Part shown: positions 16,910-25,352 of the stretch, in pieces
Numbering within the stretch: the first letter of the stretch is position 1
Layout of the letters: each line of letters begins with the position of its first letter
NCBI RefSeq assembly: GCF_003610535.1
Contig: NZ_RAPN01000001.1
Coordinates: forward strand, 3,335,320-3,399,319
From: Mangrovibacterium diazotrophicum
GTDB taxonomy: Bacteria > Bacteroidota > Bacteroidia > Bacteroidales > Prolixibacteraceae
Direction: 5' to 3'
DNA length: 64,000 nucleotides
Translations under genes and position numbers: made by a program
Notes under the pieces: model-generated
What the model was told of the DNA's origin: nothing
Seen by the model: the letters and a program-made list of their open reading frames with translations, nothing else
The model's database searches: none

Positions 16910-17727
16910 TGAAGAAATTGAAATTTTATTTATCCCTGTTATTTGCCCTTTTGGTGTTGTCGGGGCAGGCGCAGACGCCTAAGCGCATTATCTCGCTGGC
17001 TCCCTCGCTGACCAAAAGTCTGTACATGTTGGGCGCCGAAGATCTGTTGGTAGGCTGTACCAGTTTCTGCACCTTGCAGGATCCGGATGATGCTGAAGTG
17101 GTGGCCTCGGCCGTAAAAGTGAACCTGGAGAAAGCCATGATGCTTAAGCCGGACTTGGTATTGACCAGTTCGCTGACCAGCCCCGAAACGACACGGACTT
17201 TTGAGAAACTTGGCGTAGAAACCATGTATTTCCCTTATCCGAAATCGTACGAGGAGATGTGTCAATATTTACTTCGTTTGGGTGAAAAGATAGGCCGAAA
17301 AGAACTGGCTGAAAAGTTGGTGAAAGAGTCGCGGGCACGCTTGGCAAAGGTGATGGCTACAGTTCCAAAGACTGATCACAAGCCACGGGTGTTTATGCAG
17401 ATTGGTGCCAATCCGCTGTTTACGGTGGTTCCAAATACCTTTATGCAGGACTTTATCGACTTCTCGGCTTGCGAGAACATTGCCGGTGACCTGGAAATAG
17501 GAAGCATCACCCGCGAAGGTGTGTTGGTACGCAATCCTGATGTCATTTTTGTCATTCTGATGGGCTCACTCAGCGCCGATGAGAAGGACAAGTGGGAGAG
17601 CTACAAGAGCCTCAATGCGGTGAAAAACAAGAAAATTTTTGTACTCGATTCTGAAAAAACATGCAGCCCCACGCCGCTCGATTTCGTTGATGCGCTGGAG
17701 CAAATGATTGGACTGATTTATAATTAA
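16909..17727 (+). CDS. btuF: BtuF-like cobalamin ABC transporter substrate-binding protein
   Basis: The 272-residue protein has a cleavable signal (MKKLKFYLSLLFALLVLSGQAQ) and then the type III periplasmic-binding fold. That fold has KRIISLAPSLTKSLYMLGAEDLLVGCT near residues 24-50 and the C-lobe word NPDVIFVILMG near 204. The family binds metallo-chelates or vitamin B12 in the periplasm and passes them to a FecCD-type permease. B12 specificity is inferred from the riboswitch and from the cobO gene directly downstream. The permease and ATPase follow after cobO. Confidence 0.86.
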   Translation: MKKLKFYLSLLFALLVLSGQAQTPKRIISLAPSLTKSLYMLGAEDLLVGCTSFCTLQDPDDAEVVASAVKVNLEKAMMLKPDLVLTSSLTSPETTRTFEKLGVETMYFPYPKSYEEMCQYLLRLGEKIGRKELAEKLVKESRARLAKVMATVPKTDHKPRVFMQIGANPLFTVVPNTFMQDFIDFSACENIAGDLEIGSITREGVLVRNPDVIFVILMGSLSADEKDKWESYKSLNAVKNKKIFVLDSEKTCSPTPLDFVDALEQMIGLIYN

Positions 17728-17729
17728 AA

Positions 17730-17856
17730 AGTCGTGAGACACGAGTATTGAGTCGTGAGTGAGAAAGTCGCAGTTTCAGTGGTCGTTTCACTTCAACGCA
17801 TTGGATACTCTGTGTTTAAATGAGAAAAGAAGTCTTATTACTCGTGTCTCACGACT
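17730..17856. repeat. Intergenic element with 18-bp inverted repeat (cob repeat family)
   Basis: AGTCGTGAGACACGAGTA at 17730-17747 is the perfect reverse complement of 17839-17856, separated by 91 bases. Inside is AGTCGCAGTTTCAGTGGTC, a relative of the head of the repeats at 25.05 and 30.23 kb. It lies in the gap between the BtuF-like gene and cobO. Confidence 0.75.
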
Positions 17857-17876
17857 CAACACTAAATAAATTAAGA

Positions 17877-18404
17877 ATGAAAAAAGGACTTGTTCACATA
17901 TACACCGGAACTGGGAAGGGGAAAACGACCTGCTCGGTTGGTTTGGGTGCTCGGGCGTTGGGGCAGGGGTTTAAAGTGACCTATTGCCACTTTATGAAAC
18001 GCCCTGAATTGTACGGCTATCACGAGATTGACAGCCTGAAAGCCTTGGGTGCAACCATTTTCGGATTTACCGATGGCCACCCGCATTTCAACAAGGAAGT
18101 GACGCCCGAAATGTTGCAAAAACAGGTGGCCGAAGCTTTGGTGTTTTTGTCGGGCTACCTGCAAACGGCAAAGCCTGATTTGATGATCATGGACGAAATT
18201 CTGATCACTGTTCGCGACGGTTTTCTGGAAGAAGATGTACTTTTGGACTTCGTGAATCAGAAACCGGAAGGAACTGAGCTTGTATTGACTGGTCGCGGTG
18301 CCACGGCAAAGCTGATTGAACGGGCCGATTACGTCAGCGAAATCAACATGGTTAAACATCCCTACCAGCAAGGTATTCCGAGCCGGAAAGGGATCGAGTT
18401 TTAG
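17877..18404 (+). CDS. cobO: Cob(I)yrinic acid a,c-diamide adenosyltransferase
   Basis: The 175-residue enzyme (start ATG 17877; an upstream in-frame ATG at 17820 would translate the repeat sequence) is of the CobA/CobO/BtuR type. It contains the P-loop GTGKGKTTC near residues 10-18 and FMKRPELYGYHEI near 39-51. Further on are DLMIMDEI near 101-108 and TELVLTGRGA near 132-141. It attaches the 5'-deoxyadenosyl group from ATP to cob(I)alamin or cobinamides, making the coenzyme form. Its place in a transport operon suggests adenosylation of imported corrinoids. Confidence 0.93.
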   Translation: MKKGLVHIYTGTGKGKTTCSVGLGARALGQGFKVTYCHFMKRPELYGYHEIDSLKALGATIFGFTDGHPHFNKEVTPEMLQKQVAEALVFLSGYLQTAKPDLMIMDEILITVRDGFLEEDVLLDFVNQKPEGTELVLTGRGATAKLIERADYVSEINMVKHPYQQGIPSRKGIEF

Positions 18405-18524
18405 CAATTACCTTTTCGCTGAGGTCAATCTGAATGATTGTGAGTGCTGGGAGGGTATGAAAAGGAGAGAAGAAAGCTAGCTGAGGCTCTTAGAATTTGG
18501 AATTTAAAACTTGGAATTTGCATA

Positions 18525-19544
18525 TTGAAAAATAACCCGAAATACCTGAAATGGTTGCTAGCCGTGATTGGACTGGCAGCTTTGCTGCTTTTTGCGGTGC
18601 TGCTGTCGTTAAGCTCAGGTGAAATGAAAATCGGCCTCGGCGACGCGCTGAAAATGCTTTTTGCCGGAGGTGATCACACGAGCATTGAATACATGCTGGT
18701 TCGGCAGGTTCGCTTGCCGCGTATTATTTTGGGTTTGGCAGTTGGCGGTGCTTTGAGTCTGGCAGGTGTTATTCTGCAGGGTATTTACCGCAACCCGCTG
18801 GTCGAGCCATTCACACTGGGAATTTCCGGCGGTGCTTCCCTGGGGGTGGCCATAACCATCGTGTTTGGCTTGCAGCTGTCGCTCGGCTCTTTCATGTTGC
18901 CGGTCTCGGGTTTTATCGGCGCTTTCCTGATTATTTTCCTTGTTTATACCATCAGTTCCCGTCGCGGAACAATCGATATTCAACGCATGCTGCTAACCGG
19001 TGTCATGGTGAGTTTTGTGGCTTCGTCAGCCATGATGTTCCTCATGTCCATCAGCACCAGTGAAAACCTTCACGGTATTATTTTCTGGATCATGGGCTCG
19101 CTGGACGAACCGGACACTTTCCTGATCTGGCTCACGCTGATTACAAGTTTGATTGTGCTGGTGCTGTCGTACTTCTTCGTTCAACCTTTAAATGCTTTGC
19201 GTTTGGGTGAAGAAAAAGCAATGCATCTGGGAATCAATACCAATGTGGCAGTCAGGGTGCTCTTTATTTTGGCCTCTTTGCTGGCGGGTATTTGTGTAGC
19301 AGTTGCCGGTGTGATCGGCTTTGTGGGCCTCATTATTCCGCACCTGTTGCGATTGGTTTTCGGATCTGACTACCGCATTCTGCTGATCAGTTCGTTTCTG
19401 TTTGGCGGGTCGTTTTTGGTTCTCTCGGATGTGGTTGCCCGAACCATTATTGCGCCCAACGAACTGCCGATTGGCGTTATTACCGGTATCATCGGCGGGG
19501 TGGTGTTTATTTTGATGATGAGCCGTAAAAAGAACCTGGTATGA
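18525..19544 (+). CDS. btuC: BtuC-like FecCD family ABC permease
   Basis: I start this 339-residue protein at the TTG at 18525 (MKNNPKYLKW), because the longer frame from 18444 begins with sequence unlike the family. About ten hydrophobic segments are present, with the family words RQVRLPRIILGLAVGGALSLAGVILQGIYRNPL near residue 60-90 and GVIGFVGLIIPHLLR near 260. They form the transmembrane channel of a BtuCDF-type importer. The 3' end overlaps the ATPase start by four bases (ATGA). B12 as substrate is inferred from context. The start codon choice is the least certain part. Confidence 0.87.
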   Translation: MKNNPKYLKWLLAVIGLAALLLFAVLLSLSSGEMKIGLGDALKMLFAGGDHTSIEYMLVRQVRLPRIILGLAVGGALSLAGVILQGIYRNPLVEPFTLGISGGASLGVAITIVFGLQLSLGSFMLPVSGFIGAFLIIFLVYTISSRRGTIDIQRMLLTGVMVSFVASSAMMFLMSISTSENLHGIIFWIMGSLDEPDTFLIWLTLITSLIVLVLSYFFVQPLNALRLGEEKAMHLGINTNVAVRVLFILASLLAGICVAVAGVIGFVGLIIPHLLRLVFGSDYRILLISSFLFGGSFLVLSDVVARTIIAPNELPIGVITGIIGGVVFILMMSRKKNLV

Positions 19545-20341
19545 GCGCAAACTTCTTCGAAATAAAGCAATTCTCCTGTGGCTATCCGTCCTTCCATTTG
19601 TCGGATATCAGCTTCAGTTTGGAGCGGGGAACTTTTGCCGGCATCATCGGCCCGAACGGATCGGGCAAAACGACCTTGTTCCGGGGCATCACCGGGACAC
19701 TTTCAACCTTGGCGGGAGAAGTTCGCCTGCAGGGTAAAAATCTGAAAGAACTCTCGCTGCAAAAACGCGCGCAAAATATTGCCATTGTTACGCAAACGGT
19801 TGATGCCGGGCAAATCACTGTCGAGGATTACGTGCTGATGGGGCGCATGCCGTATCATTCACGATTTCAGTTTTTCGAGACGAAACGAGACTACGAGCTG
19901 GCTCAAAAATACATGGAGTTGACCGGTGTTTTGAAGCACAAAGACAAGCTGATGACCGAGCTCAGTGGCGGTGAGCAACAACGTGCAGCCATTGCCCGGG
20001 CATTAACACAGGAACCGGAGTTGCTTTTGCTTGATGAACCAACATCCCACCTCGATATTACCCACCAGGTACGCATTCTGAATTTGCTTCAACGGTTGAA
20101 TGACGAAATGGGATTAACAGTTTTGATGGTTGTTCACGATCTCAATTTGGCTTCCGAGTACTGCGATCAGTTAATTATGTTCCGGGAGGGGAAAATATTT
20201 CTGCAAGGAAAACCGGAAAATGTACTTACTTTCGAAACGATCGAAGAGGTTTACAAGACCCCGGTAATCACCCGAATCAACCCGTATTCCAATAAACCGG
20301 TGATCTTTTTGGTTAGCGAGAAAATGATGAAGAATCGTTAA
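19541..20341 (+). CDS. btuD: BtuD-like ABC transporter ATP-binding protein
   Basis: This 266-residue ATPase has a complete nucleotide-binding domain: Walker [10 protein letters not shown] near residue 36, Q-loop in VTQTVD, signature [15 protein letters not shown] near 140, Walker [13 protein letters not shown] near 162, and the H-loop in VVHDLN. Its closest type is the FecE/BtuD group that powers FecCD permeases. It overlaps the permease gene by ATGA and ends the first riboswitch-controlled unit. Confidence 0.9.
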   Translation: MSANFFEIKQFSCGYPSFHLSDISFSLERGTFAGIIGPNGSGKTTLFRGITGTLSTLAGEVRLQGKNLKELSLQKRAQNIAIVTQTVDAGQITVEDYVLMGRMPYHSRFQFFETKRDYELAQKYMELTGVLKHKDKLMTELSGGEQQRAAIARALTQEPELLLLDEPTSHLDITHQVRILNLLQRLNDEMGLTVLMVVHDLNLASEYCDQLIMFREGKIFLQGKPENVLTFETIEEVYKTPVITRINPYSNKPVIFLVSEKMMKNR

Positions 20342-20414
20342 ATGATGTTTCAGTGACACAATCTTTGAGAAGTCTGCTGAAAATGTTTAATTTGAGCTAA
20401 ATTATTTAACTAGC

Positions 20415-21182
20415 ATGACTATCAAAAGCGAAATCAACCTGAATTCTCCTTCTTCAGAATACCTGTCTCATTTATCGATTGACTGTGTGGTTTTCGGATT
20501 TCACGAAAACCAGTTGAAAGTGTTGTTGCTCGAGTCAAACTTCTTCGAAGAGTGGGCATTACCGGGCGGATTTGTTCGCCACAAAGAAACACTTGAGGAG
20601 GCAGCTACCCGCATTCTGCAGGAACGAACCGGAGTCGACGAAATCTTCCTGACACAATTCCGTGTATTCAGCGATCCGGAGCGGAAAAACCCCGGCTTCA
20701 AACCCGATTCGATGCAGAAAGCAGGCATCAGCATGGAGAACTTCGATTGGTTAAATCAACGCTTTTTGTCGGTTGGTTTTTATGCATTGATCGAGTTTTC
20801 GAAAGTCAACCCGCAGCCTGATTTGTATTCGTCGAAATGCGAATGGAAGAACGTTGAGGAAGTTTGCTCACTGATGATGGATCACAACGAAATTTTGGAA
20901 GCGGCATTGGAAACGCTTCGTTTGCAGTTGCGCTATCAACCAATTGGTTACAACTTGCTGCCCGAGAAATTTACCATGCCCGAGCTGCAAAAGCTCTACG
21001 AAACGATTTTGGGACGTGAACTCGATCGTCGCAACTTCCAACGTAAAATATTAAGCTACAAAATTGTGAAGCGATTGCCCGAACGCCGGACAGGTGTTGC
21101 CTACAAGGCACCTTATCTATACAGCTTCGATTTGGATGTTTACAACAGAGCACTGACGGATGGTCTTTCCGGTGATTGGTGA
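20415..21182 (+). CDS. NUDIX-domain transcriptional regulator (NrtR/AraR-like)
   Basis: The 255-residue protein has an N-terminal Nudix fold (residues 20-155) and a C-terminal winged helix (about 170-245, with RELDRRNFQRKILSYKIVKRL). The Nudix box reads GGFVRHKETLEEAATRILQE-R-T-G. The central R-E-U-x-E-E is degenerate (RILQER), so hydrolysis is unlikely and a ligand-sensing role fits. Family relatives regulate NAD or sugar genes by sensing ADP-ribose or sugars. It lies between the two cobalamin units with its own leader. A perfect 16-base palindrome stands just downstream, in the promoter of the second unit. Confidence 0.82.
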   Translation: MTIKSEINLNSPSSEYLSHLSIDCVVFGFHENQLKVLLLESNFFEEWALPGGFVRHKETLEEAATRILQERTGVDEIFLTQFRVFSDPERKNPGFKPDSMQKAGISMENFDWLNQRFLSVGFYALIEFSKVNPQPDLYSSKCEWKNVEEVCSLMMDHNEILEAALETLRLQLRYQPIGYNLLPEKFTMPELQKLYETILGRELDRRNFQRKILSYKIVKRLPERRTGVAYKAPYLYSFDLDVYNRALTDGLSGDW

Positions 21183-21217
21183 TCGTTAGCAGAACTTGAA
21201 TTTTTAAGGAATTTTAA

Positions 21218-21233
21218 GGACTTCATGAAGTCC
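21218..21233. promoter_or_regulatory. Perfect 16-bp palindrome, candidate operator
   Basis: GGACTTCATGAAGTCC is self-complementary over all 16 bases. Its centre is about 23 bases before the -7 box at 21249, in the -33 zone of the riboswitch 2 operon promoter. A regulator bound here would be expected to affect that promoter. Confidence 0.45.
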
Positions 21234-21248
21234 GACAAAAATAATTCC

Positions 21249-21256
21249 TACTTTTG
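21249..21256 (+). promoter_or_regulatory. Candidate -7 box of the second cobalamin riboswitch operon
   Basis: TACTTTTG, identical to the box before riboswitch 1, just upstream of the aptamer. Confidence 0.55.
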
Positions 21257-21257
21257 T

Positions 21258-21437
21258 CGCGGATTTGGTTCCAGCGATCCGGCAGTTGTCGGATCCGGAT
21301 GAAAAGGGAATCCGGTGTAAATCCGGAGCTGTACCCGCAGCTGTAAACCTCGGTAATCTTTCTGAAACCCCTGCCACTGTTTCCAAACAAGCGAGACGGG
21401 AAGGCATCAGAAAGAGAGGTGAGCCAGAAGACCTGCC
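21258..21437 (+). ncRNA. Cobalamin riboswitch 2
   Basis: The aptamer words GGGAATCCGGTG, AATCCGG, CCCGCAGCTGTAAACCTC and GGGAAGG are followed by the B12 box GAGCCAGAAGACCTGCC at 21421-21437. It precedes the BtuB-like receptor gene at 21544. It shares the promoter box and the downstream hairpin with riboswitch 1, suggesting the two units respond together. Confidence 0.93.
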
Positions 21438-21448
21438 ATAATCTTTTT

Positions 21449-21479
21449 AAGTATTAACAATAGCTTCGGGAATAAAGCT
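21449..21479 (+). promoter_or_regulatory. Conserved post-aptamer element of riboswitch 2
   Basis: AAGTATTAAC (21449-21458) is followed by AGCTT (21462-21466) pairing with AAGCT (21475-21479) around CGGGAATA. It corresponds to the element at 16174-16205. Confidence 0.6.
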
Positions 21480-21543
21480 GGTGAAATAGTATAATCAGGT
21501 ATTTTTCACAATTTTATCCTAAGCTCATATTCTGAAAAAAGAA

Positions 21544-23478
21544 ATGAGAAGGTTTGTTCTATCTTTTGGTTTGTTGGCTTTTTTATCGGGTAGTTTGTTT
21601 GCCCAGGAAGAGCAATTGGCCGATTCTGTTCTCTTACACGAGGTGGCGACCTATGCCCCTTACAAAAAGTACCAGGCTGGTGCAAAGGTGGAGTCCATCC
21701 CCACTGATCAAATTGAAACTGCCCAATCGGGGGCCCTCGATCAATTATTGATGCAATTCACGCCGATTTATCTGAAGTCAAATGCAGGTGGTTTGTCAAC
21801 AATCCGGATTCGCGGAACTGCTGCGGATCACACCTCAGTGAACTTTGGGGGTATCAACATCAACTCACTGACGCTGGGGCATTCCGATTTTTCGAGTGTG
21901 CCGGTCTACTTGTTCGATGGTATTGATTTGCAGTACGGATCATCCTCGGCGGTGAACGGTTCCGGTTCGATTGGTGGTGCTGTTTACCTGGGCCTGAGCA
22001 ACGATTGGACGGATGGTGCCCGCGTAAAAGCAACTGTTTCGCAAGGATCGTTTGGTGAGCAATTGTATGGGGCCAAGGTGTTTGTTGGAAATGGCAAGTT
22101 TGAGTCGGTTACACGGTTGTACTATCACATGCTAAAGAACGACTTTCCGTTTACACGGCCTAGCGATGGGAAAAAGTTTGACCAGCAAAATGCGATGATC
22201 GAGAACATGGGAATGATACAGGAACTGAATTACCGGTTTAATGCGAAAGAATGGTGGAAAACGGCGGTTTGGCTGGAACACGACTGGCACCAGGTACAGG
22301 CCCTGATGAGTGAACATCCATTAAATGCAGCAGGAGAGACGCTGGATAATAAACACATCCGCATCTGGTCGGAATATGAGAACCGGAAACACGCCCTTCA
22401 ATATAAAGGAGGCTTGGGTTTTGTGCATGACATGCAGCTGTACAATTCAAATGAATTGCAGAAAATCGGAACAAATCGGCTGATCGCAGAGGTGGAGGCC
22501 AAACAGGATGTGCAGGCTAACTTTGGCTACAAGTTTGGTGCAAAATATACCTACATCAAACCGAATGTATATGCTTACTCGTCGGATGATATCGACTATG
22601 AACAGCGAGCATCTTTCTACCTATCGTCTTTTTACCTGCCTTTGAATACCTTGAAGCTGACCTTGAACCTGCGTCAGGAGTTGGTGACTGATTTCAAAGC
22701 GCCTCTAACACCTTCTTTTGGAGCCGAGTACCGGTTGTTGCTTACGGATGTTTCGGCGTTTAAACTAACCGGTAATCTGGCGAAAAGCTATCGCATACCC
22801 ACCTTTAACGACCGATTTTGGCCTGAAGTTGGTAACGCTGACTTGAAGCCGGAAAAAGGAATGAATTATGAGCTGGCACTCCAGTATCAATATTGCTCGG
22901 CTTCATTCCAGTCAGACATCAAAGTCAGTGGTTTTTATATGGATGTGAAAGATTGGATTGAATGGCGACCAGGAAGTGTGGGTTGGGAACCTGAAAACCG
23001 CTCTCGGGTGATTAGTAAAGGGATAGAATTTACTTCGAATAGCGATATTTTCCTGAATAAAACGACAATGAACTTTCGACTAAACTACACCTTCAACCCA
23101 ACTGAAATAAAAGAAGACGAAGTTTCGAGTTTGGTTGGGACCGAGCTGATTTATACGCCTAAACACATGGGGAATGCGTACCTGATGGCGAAACGGGGAC
23201 TTTGGTCGGCTTTTGCGGATGCCGTATACACGGGCGAGCGTTTGGCAGATCATACCGGTAACGCTTTATCACCTGATGGAACGGTTTTGGATGCTTATGT
23301 TCTGATGAATTGTGGCGTGTCACGCGGGCTGAAAATAAAAGGTCAGGATTTTAAACTGAGTTTTGCGATCAATAACCTGTTGGATAAAGATTATCAAAAT
23401 CAGCCAGACTATGCTATGTGGGGGCGAAACTATCGTTTCACCCTTTCTACGGATTTAAATTTCAATAAAAACAAATAG
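21544..23478 (+). CDS. btuB: BtuB-like TonB-dependent outer-membrane receptor
   Basis: The 644-residue protein has a signal peptide (MRRFVLSFGLLAFLSGSLFAQ) and a plug domain near residues 40-150 (STIRIRGTAADHTSVNFGGININ and YGSSSAVNGSGSIGGAVYL). A 22-strand-type barrel with a periodic aromatic pattern follows. The final conserved part includes FAINNLLDKDYQNQPDYAMWGRNYRF. It imports a TonB-energised substrate; cobalamin is inferred from the riboswitch and from the BtuG-like lipoprotein ten bases downstream, the pairing known from Bacteroides B12 loci. No carboxypeptidase-like N-terminal extension of the SusC type is present. Confidence 0.9.
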   Translation: MRRFVLSFGLLAFLSGSLFAQEEQLADSVLLHEVATYAPYKKYQAGAKVESIPTDQIETAQSGALDQLLMQFTPIYLKSNAGGLSTIRIRGTAADHTSVNFGGININSLTLGHSDFSSVPVYLFDGIDLQYGSSSAVNGSGSIGGAVYLGLSNDWTDGARVKATVSQGSFGEQLYGAKVFVGNGKFESVTRLYYHMLKNDFPFTRPSDGKKFDQQNAMIENMGMIQELNYRFNAKEWWKTAVWLEHDWHQVQALMSEHPLNAAGETLDNKHIRIWSEYENRKHALQYKGGLGFVHDMQLYNSNELQKIGTNRLIAEVEAKQDVQANFGYKFGAKYTYIKPNVYAYSSDDIDYEQRASFYLSSFYLPLNTLKLTLNLRQELVTDFKAPLTPSFGAEYRLLLTDVSAFKLTGNLAKSYRIPTFNDRFWPEVGNADLKPEKGMNYELALQYQYCSASFQSDIKVSGFYMDVKDWIEWRPGSVGWEPENRSRVISKGIEFTSNSDIFLNKTTMNFRLNYTFNPTEIKEDEVSSLVGTELIYTPKHMGNAYLMAKRGLWSAFADAVYTGERLADHTGNALSPDGTVLDAYVLMNCGVSRGLKIKGQDFKLSFAINNLLDKDYQNQPDYAMWGRNYRFTLSTDLNFNKNK

Positions 23479-23487
23479 AGATACATC

Positions 23488-24585
23488 ATGAAAAAATTAC
23501 TTAAACTTTTACCTTTCTTTTTGGCCTCAGTAGCTTTGTTTAGCTCATGTTCCGACGACGATGATGACAACGGAGATTCATCATACAGCGATCAGATTGA
23601 AGGTGCTTACATTGTGAACTATGGTGGCTACGGAGTTGGATCTTCGTCAATCACAAAGTACAATTATACCGATGACGAAGTAACGCAGTACTATTACCAA
23701 CTTCAGAATGATTATTCACCAATTACTTCAGCTCCTCAATTTGCGTACAATTACGATGGGACAATTTATTTAATGAATAATGAGCCTGACAATATTATTT
23801 TAGTAAATGAGCTTTTCGTTATCCAGGACACCATCACAACATCAATCGTGAAACCACGTGCCTGTGCAGGATACGGTGACTACCTGTACATTTCTTGCTG
23901 GGGAGCAAATCCGGATTGGGTTGATTTGCCAGACAGTTACATCGTAAAATACAACGTACTGACGGGCAACGTAGAAGAAACAATCAGTTTGCCGGGAGGT
24001 CCAGAAGGACTTCAAATCTCGAACGGGAAACTGTATGCGGCACTGAACTACAGCCAATCGGTTGCAGTTATAGATTTGACGACAGAAGCTATCAGTTACA
24101 TCGAAACTCCGGCAGTTGCAAGCAGCTTAATAAAAGATGACAGTGGAAACCTTTACGTTGCTTTGATTAGTTCATATACACACGCTGCAACACAAACTGG
24201 TTTGGGTTACATCAATACTACAACAGATGTATTAACGGTTTATGATTTGGATAATGTGAGCACTGCTTACGCTTCGGTTATTGCGTTAAGCAAGGATGAG
24301 ACGAAAGTATACGTTGTAGCTGCGAGCTATGATGCCAGCTGGAATTTGGTTGGAGGAGTGCAAATTTTCGATGTTGCTTCGGGTGCTTTTGAATCAACAG
24401 CCTTATTGAGTGATGTTACTGGTATCAACGGTGTATCTGTGAATCCAGAAAACGGAGATATTTATGTGTTTGTAAGCAACGGTAGCACCACAAAGGGTAC
24501 AATGCAAATTTACAGTGCAGACGGAACTTACGAGGATACGAAGACAGTCGGTGCAGCGCCAGCTATGGCTTTGTTTTTAGACTAG
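23488..24585 (+). CDS. BtuG-like surface lipoprotein, beta-propeller (DUF5074/YncE-like)
   Basis: This 365-residue lipoprotein has the signal MKKLLKLLPFFLASVALFSSC. Cys21 is followed by an acidic stretch (SDDDDDNGDSS) of the kind that marks surface export in Bacteroidota. The rest shows propeller-like repeats about 45-50 residues apart (for example GAYIVNYGGYG, YDGTIYLMNN, GPEGLQISNGKLYAALNYSQSVAVID). In Bacteroides, BtuG is such a propeller, sits on BtuB and binds B12 with very high affinity. Assignment rests on fold pattern and position directly after the receptor gene. Binding residues cannot be checked by eye. Confidence 0.82.
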   Translation: MKKLLKLLPFFLASVALFSSCSDDDDDNGDSSYSDQIEGAYIVNYGGYGVGSSSITKYNYTDDEVTQYYYQLQNDYSPITSAPQFAYNYDGTIYLMNNEPDNIILVNELFVIQDTITTSIVKPRACAGYGDYLYISCWGANPDWVDLPDSYIVKYNVLTGNVEETISLPGGPEGLQISNGKLYAALNYSQSVAVIDLTTEAISYIETPAVASSLIKDDSGNLYVALISSYTHAATQTGLGYINTTTDVLTVYDLDNVSTAYASVIALSKDETKVYVVAASYDASWNLVGGVQIFDVASGAFESTALLSDVTGINGVSVNPENGDIYVFVSNGSTTKGTMQIYSADGTYEDTKTVGAAPAMALFLD

Positions 24586-24604
24586 TATAAATTGACTATA
24601 AATG

Positions 24605-24639
24605 CGAATGCTACCCTTGTTTTGCAGGGGTAGTGTTCG
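24605..24639 (+). other. Stable hairpin in the leader of the DUF4430 gene
   Basis: A 12-bp stem (24605-24616 with 24628-24639, two G-T wobbles) closes an 11-base loop, 19 bases after the BtuG-like stop codon. It lacks a clear T run, so it may be an mRNA processing or stability element, not a full terminator. Confidence 0.5.
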
Positions 24640-24670
24640 TGTTTCAATAAAAAACCAAAACAAACCCAAA

Positions 24671-25057
24671 ATGAGACTAACCGCATTTTTATCAACCGTT
24701 GTGCTGATGTTGACCATCAGCCTGGCAGCAGTGGCCGGTAAATCCCGGTTCGTGACAGTTGAAATTAACTACGGCGAGCAAAAGAAAACAGAAACAGTTC
24801 AGGTTGAATGTCAGGAGAAAATGACTGCTCTCGAAGCCTTGCAATATGCCGCCGATGTTAAAACGCACCCGGTCAGCCAGTATGTTTTTGTAACCGGTAT
24901 TAATGGCGTGAATGGTGTCCGTGGTGAAATGGCCTGGTACTACACCGTTAATGGGGAGAAGCCGAAACTGGCCATCAGCCAAATCGTAAAACCCGGCGAT
25001 ACCATCAGCTGGCGCTACGTGGAGGATGTTTGCTCCTGCACGGTTGATAAGAAGTGA
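24671..25057 (+). CDS. DUF4430 (transcobalamin C-terminal-like) secreted protein
   Basis: I start at ATG 24671, which begins a clean signal peptide (MRLTAFLSTVVLMLTISLAAVAG). The earlier ATG at 24602 would translate the leader hairpin. The mature part of about 100 residues matches DUF4430: TALEALQYAADV near 55-66, then GVRGEMAWYYTVNGEKP near 88-104 and KPGDTISWRYVED near 110-122. That domain resembles the small C-terminal domain of animal intrinsic factor and transcobalamin, which covers bound B12. Position after the receptor and BtuG-like genes supports corrinoid binding, but this is inference. Its last codons, Lys-stop, are the first bases of a repeat. Confidence 0.8.
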   Translation: MRLTAFLSTVVLMLTISLAAVAGKSRFVTVEINYGEQKKTETVQVECQEKMTALEALQYAADVKTHPVSQYVFVTGINGVNGVRGEMAWYYTVNGEKPKLAISQIVKPGDTISWRYVEDVCSCTVDKK

Positions 25058-25315
25058 TCAGTCGCAGTGTTCAGTTTTTACCTTGTGAAAATCATTACCC
25101 GCTGTGGTTAAAAGAAGTCATGAGTCATGAGATGCGAGTCGCGAGTTGAAACGGTCATTTGTGGTCATTCAATTGTCATTGAGTAGTCATTAATGGTCAT
25201 TAGTTGTTGTACCCTGTGCAACTCGTTAGTTAAAAGAAACTAACGAGACTCGAGTAACAAGTATAGAATTTTTTTCTCATATCTCACGACTCATGACTAG
25301 CGACTCAAGACTACT
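25052..25315. repeat. Cob-locus intergenic repeat, copy 1
   Basis: It begins with AAGTGATCAGT, which contains the last codon and stop of the DUF4430 gene. It then carries TCGCAGTGTTCAGT, several GTCATT words about 12 bases apart, TACCCTGTGCAAC and the CTCGTTAGTT/AACTAACGAG hairpin (25222-25247). It ends in ATCTCACGACTCATGACTA. The same order of words occurs at 30223 in the same orientation and inverted at 28346-28594. Confidence 0.8.
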
Positions 25316-25352
25316 TTTGGGAACTTTAAACTCGAAACTTTGAACTAAAGGT

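Noticed and set aside
17820-17876. Upstream start for cobO
   Set aside because: It would translate the arm of an inverted repeat, while ATG 17877 gives the normal CobO/BtuR N-terminus.
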